This document shows positions 37,748-39,518 of a DNA stretch of 39,518 nt, one piece after another. The notes beneath the pieces were generated by a model that saw only the letters and a list, made by a program, of their open reading frames with translations, searched no databases and was not told the DNA's origin. This DNA comes from a virus. The DNA lies in the IMG/VR virus record IMGVR_UViG_3300037421_000015, positions 1-39,518 of that record. The stretch is one strand, 5' to 3'. A program made the position numbers and the translations under genes. The first letter of the stretch is position 1. The number at the start of each line of letters is the position of its first letter.

Positions 37748-38593
37748 ATGCCTGGAGTAACACCCAGCGGATACGAGGGCGGCCCGTGGGCCACGGCCCT
37801 TCAATCGGGGGGCGGGCCGGCGCCGAACGCCGAACCTATGAACGTCGACACCCGTGGCATCAACGAGGCGCTCTTGACCAATCCTCAGGCCGAGATCGCC
37901 GCGTTCGACAAGCAGAAGGCTCAGAAGCAGGCTGCCGCGGCCAAGAAGGCTGAAACGTCCGCGCTCGAGCAGCAGATCCAGGCGACGGCCAACAACCCCT
38001 GGACCAAGCTCGGCAACGCGTTGACGTCCCAGTTCCAAGCCGAGATGACGCCGATCGCTCCATTGATCTCAGGTCAGGCCGGTTCGCAGGCCGAGGTCGG
38101 TGCAGCCGATCAGGCTCTTGCGTCCCTCGGGCTCTCCTCGGGCTCGGCGCCCGGCCAATGGCTCTCCTCTCAGACGGCCGCGGCCCAGCAGACCGCAGCG
38201 CCCGTGGCTCAGGCCATGAACCAGGAGGCGGCACAGTTCCAACAGTCCCTGAATCCGATCTCGGACGCCCTCGCTGCCTACGGCCAGGCGAACGCGCAAC
38301 TGGTCGAGACGGCACCCGAGTCGGGGTGGCTCAACGCCCTCGCCTCACACATCACCTCGAACCTGTCGTACCAGGGAGTGATTCCGACCGCGGCCGAGGG
38401 GTCGCTCACGCCCTCGCTGCTCGAGGCCCTCCAGCGTTCGGGTGGTTACGGCGGCAGCGGGGCGGGCACCATCCCGCTCCAGAGTCTCTCGGCCAAGCAG
38501 GGCAAGGTCGTCTCCGCGCCGCAGGGCACTTCGTCCATCACGCCGTACGGGACGCCCGGCCTGCCGACCGGCAGCACTGCACCGGGCGGCTAG
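37748..38593 (+). CDS. Ala/Gln-rich internal virion protein, 281 aa
   Basis: GGAGGAGG lies just before ATG 37748. The protein has a Lys/Ala/Gln helix (DKQKAQKQAAAAKKAETSAL), then FQAEMTPIAPLISGQAGSQA and further Ala/Gln helices, and a Gly/Pro/Thr tail. Composition and position match a second ejection protein. Its stop is immediately followed by the GTG of the giant gene at 38594. Confidence 0.6.
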   Translation: MPGVTPSGYEGGPWATALQSGGGPAPNAEPMNVDTRGINEALLTNPQAEIAAFDKQKAQKQAAAAKKAETSALEQQIQATANNPWTKLGNALTSQFQAEMTPIAPLISGQAGSQAEVGAADQALASLGLSSGSAPGQWLSSQTAAAQQTAAPVAQAMNQEAAQFQQSLNPISDALAAYGQANAQLVETAPESGWLNALASHITSNLSYQGVIPTAAEGSLTPSLLEALQRSGGYGGSGAGTIPLQSLSAKQGKVVSAPQGTSSITPYGTPGLPTGSTAPGG

Positions 38594-39518
38594 GTGGCCT
38601 ACCACCCAAAGACCGGGGAGCAGTCGTTCAACAGCGACTGGCAGACCGCGGTGGCCTGGGCGCAGGGCCAGGGGATCGGCCCGAACGCCTACCTGCCGGT
38701 GTACCAACTCGACCTCAACCGGGTCCAGAACGGCGAGTACCCGATGGGCAAAGCCGAGCGGGCATTGGCCATCCAGGCCGCGCACAACCCGAACATGGTC
38801 AGTTCGGCGCCCTCGGACAACCCGCAACCCAGTCACGTCTGGAACAACGCGGTGTCCGACGTCGGCAAGATCGCCACGGGCATCGCCGGGATCTTTACCG
38901 GATCATTCGAGAAGTCACTGTTCAACTCGGCCAAGACGACACTCAAGGCCATTGTCGATCCACGGTCGCTGGAGGCATCCACCTTCGGAGGCACGATCGG
39001 CAACTGGCTGAACGACACGCTGCTGTCCTTCGTGCCGGGGGCGGCCGACATTGGCACCGTCCTCCAGCACGACCCGACGCTTTCGGGGAGCTCGGGATTC
39101 AAGGCCCTCGCGGAACATCCGGTTTTGTCCCTCCTCGACCTCGTCCCCGGCGCTGGCGGGGCGGCCGAGCGCATCGCCCGGGGAGTCGGGGCCACCGCCG
39201 TCGCGGGCAAGCTGGCGGCTCGAGGCGGGGACGTCTCGTTTGCCAAGGCCCTGTCGGAGCGGGCGGCCGGCGCCACCCTCGGGGCCAAGCCCGGGGTCAC
39301 CATGCGCGGTCAACTCGCCCGGCAGCTTTCGGTCGGGGACCGCCTCGAGAACCTCGCCGGCAAGCTGGGGCCGCACGGAGCGGGCGTTGGCCGGGCGCTC
39401 GGGGACATCTCCGAGGGATACCAGACCTCGGGCGCGCTCCAGTCGAATATTTACTCCTGGCTGTTCGACCGGCCCACTTGGGAGTACAACAAGCTGTCCG
39501 ACACCGACAAGCAGTTCG
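38594..39518 (+). CDS. Giant virion/ejection-type protein, N-terminal part (continues at position 1)
   Basis: The GTG at 38594 directly follows the previous TAG. It begins with AYHPKTGEQSFNSDWQTAVA, which has a mixed alpha pattern, and includes small hydrophobic segments (KIATGIAGIFTGSF, LLSFVPGAADIGTVL, HPVLSLLDLVPGAGGAAERI) that could insert in a membrane. The window ends inside the gene; bases 39392-39518 equal 1-127 and the same frame continues to 3558, for 1,451 residues in all. No peptidase or lysozyme motif was seen. Hydrophobic segments together with helical regions suit a channel-forming ejection protein. Confidence 0.8.
   Translation, partial: MAYHPKTGEQSFNSDWQTAVAWAQGQGIGPNAYLPVYQLDLNRVQNGEYPMGKAERALAIQAAHNPNMVSSAPSDNPQPSHVWNNAVSDVGKIATGIAGIFTGSFEKSLFNSAKTTLKAIVDPRSLEASTFGGTIGNWLNDTLLSFVPGAADIGTVLQHDPTLSGSSGFKALAEHPVLSLLDLVPGAGGAAERIARGVGATAVAGKLAARGGDVSFAKALSERAAGATLGAKPGVTMRGQLARQLSVGDRLENLAGKLGPHGAGVGRALGDISEGYQTSGALQSNIYSWLFDRPTWEYNKLSDTDKQF
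39392..39518. repeat. Contig-end overlap, copy 2 (identical to 1-127)
   Basis: Identical to bases 1-127. Removing one copy closes a 39,391-bp circle, and the giant gene reads through the joint in frame (798 bases, an exact number of codons, lie between 38594 and the joint). Confidence 0.95.

Noticed and set aside
39392-39518. Biological direct terminal repeat, as in T7-like phages
   Set aside because: Length exactly 127, location inside a gene that reads through, and lack of any end signal point to an assembly overlap of a circular contig.

Overview
The window is a complete phage genome in circular form. The last 127 bases (39392-39518) repeat the first 127 exactly, so the unique molecule is 39,391 bp, and one 1,451-residue gene (38594-39518 continuing into 1-3558) is split by the arbitrary contig ends. 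The DNA is GC-rich, uses many GTG and some TTG starts, packs genes with GTGA/ATGA overlaps, and carries several promoters of the form -35 / 17 bp / TAnnnT / 6 bp / ATG with no ribosome binding site (leaderless). Together with a YqaJ exonuclease, a RecT-like annealing protein and CxxC microproteins, this suggests a short-tailed (podovirus-like) phage of an actinobacterial or similar high-GC host. The host is inference. I found no integrase, no recognisable phage polymerase, primase or helicase, and no tRNA.

Layout on the + strand, starting from packaging. 22235-25248: small terminase, a zinc-ribbon protein, large terminase and an MT-A70 adenine methyltransferase. 25255-30957: FmdB-like zinc ribbon, a one-helix membrane protein, portal, very small basic proteins, two hairpins and a new promoter, then scaffold and major capsid protein. 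30967-36824: probable decoration protein, a glycine-rich protein, head-tail proteins, nozzle-like protein, a short fibre-like protein and a connector/adaptor. 36826-3558 (through the origin of numbering): two Gln/Ala-rich proteins and the giant protein, probably the internal ejection proteins. 3597-9389: a ribbon-helix-helix regulator, paired small beta proteins around a membrane protein with Glu-Pro repeats, two tail-fibre proteins that share a domain, a SAM methyltransferase, and an alpha/beta hydrolase carrying an inserted tail-fibre module. 9391-10698: GH25 endolysin and one or two holin-like membrane proteins. 10855-14012: recombination operon (YqaJ nuclease, RecT-like protein with duplicated AT-hooks, two membrane microproteins, PD-(D/E)XK nuclease), ended by a hairpin at 14022-14039.

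The only minus-strand block is a six-gene cluster (15636 down to 14075) of small proteins, one with an excisionase/MerR-like helix-turn-helix. Between it and the rightward genes from 16471 lies about 830 bp without a convincing gene. This gap holds an AT-rich patch with a dyad and two DnaA-box-like sequences, a 66-nt foldable element followed by T's, a very strong GC hairpin, and a leaderless promoter at the start codon of 16471. It is the best candidate for the replication origin and main control region. From 16471 to 22238 runs an accessory block of mostly small unknown proteins, including a GH16-type glycanase with an N-terminal coiled coil, several membrane or zinc-binding microproteins, and an unusual pair of overlapping frames just before the small terminase.

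Taken together, the phage appears to rely on host replication, with its own recombination genes and adenine methylase. It invests heavily in cell-surface attack (fibres, esterase-like hydrolase, GH16, GH25). Functions of the structural genes are assigned largely from order and sequence character, because no database search was possible.
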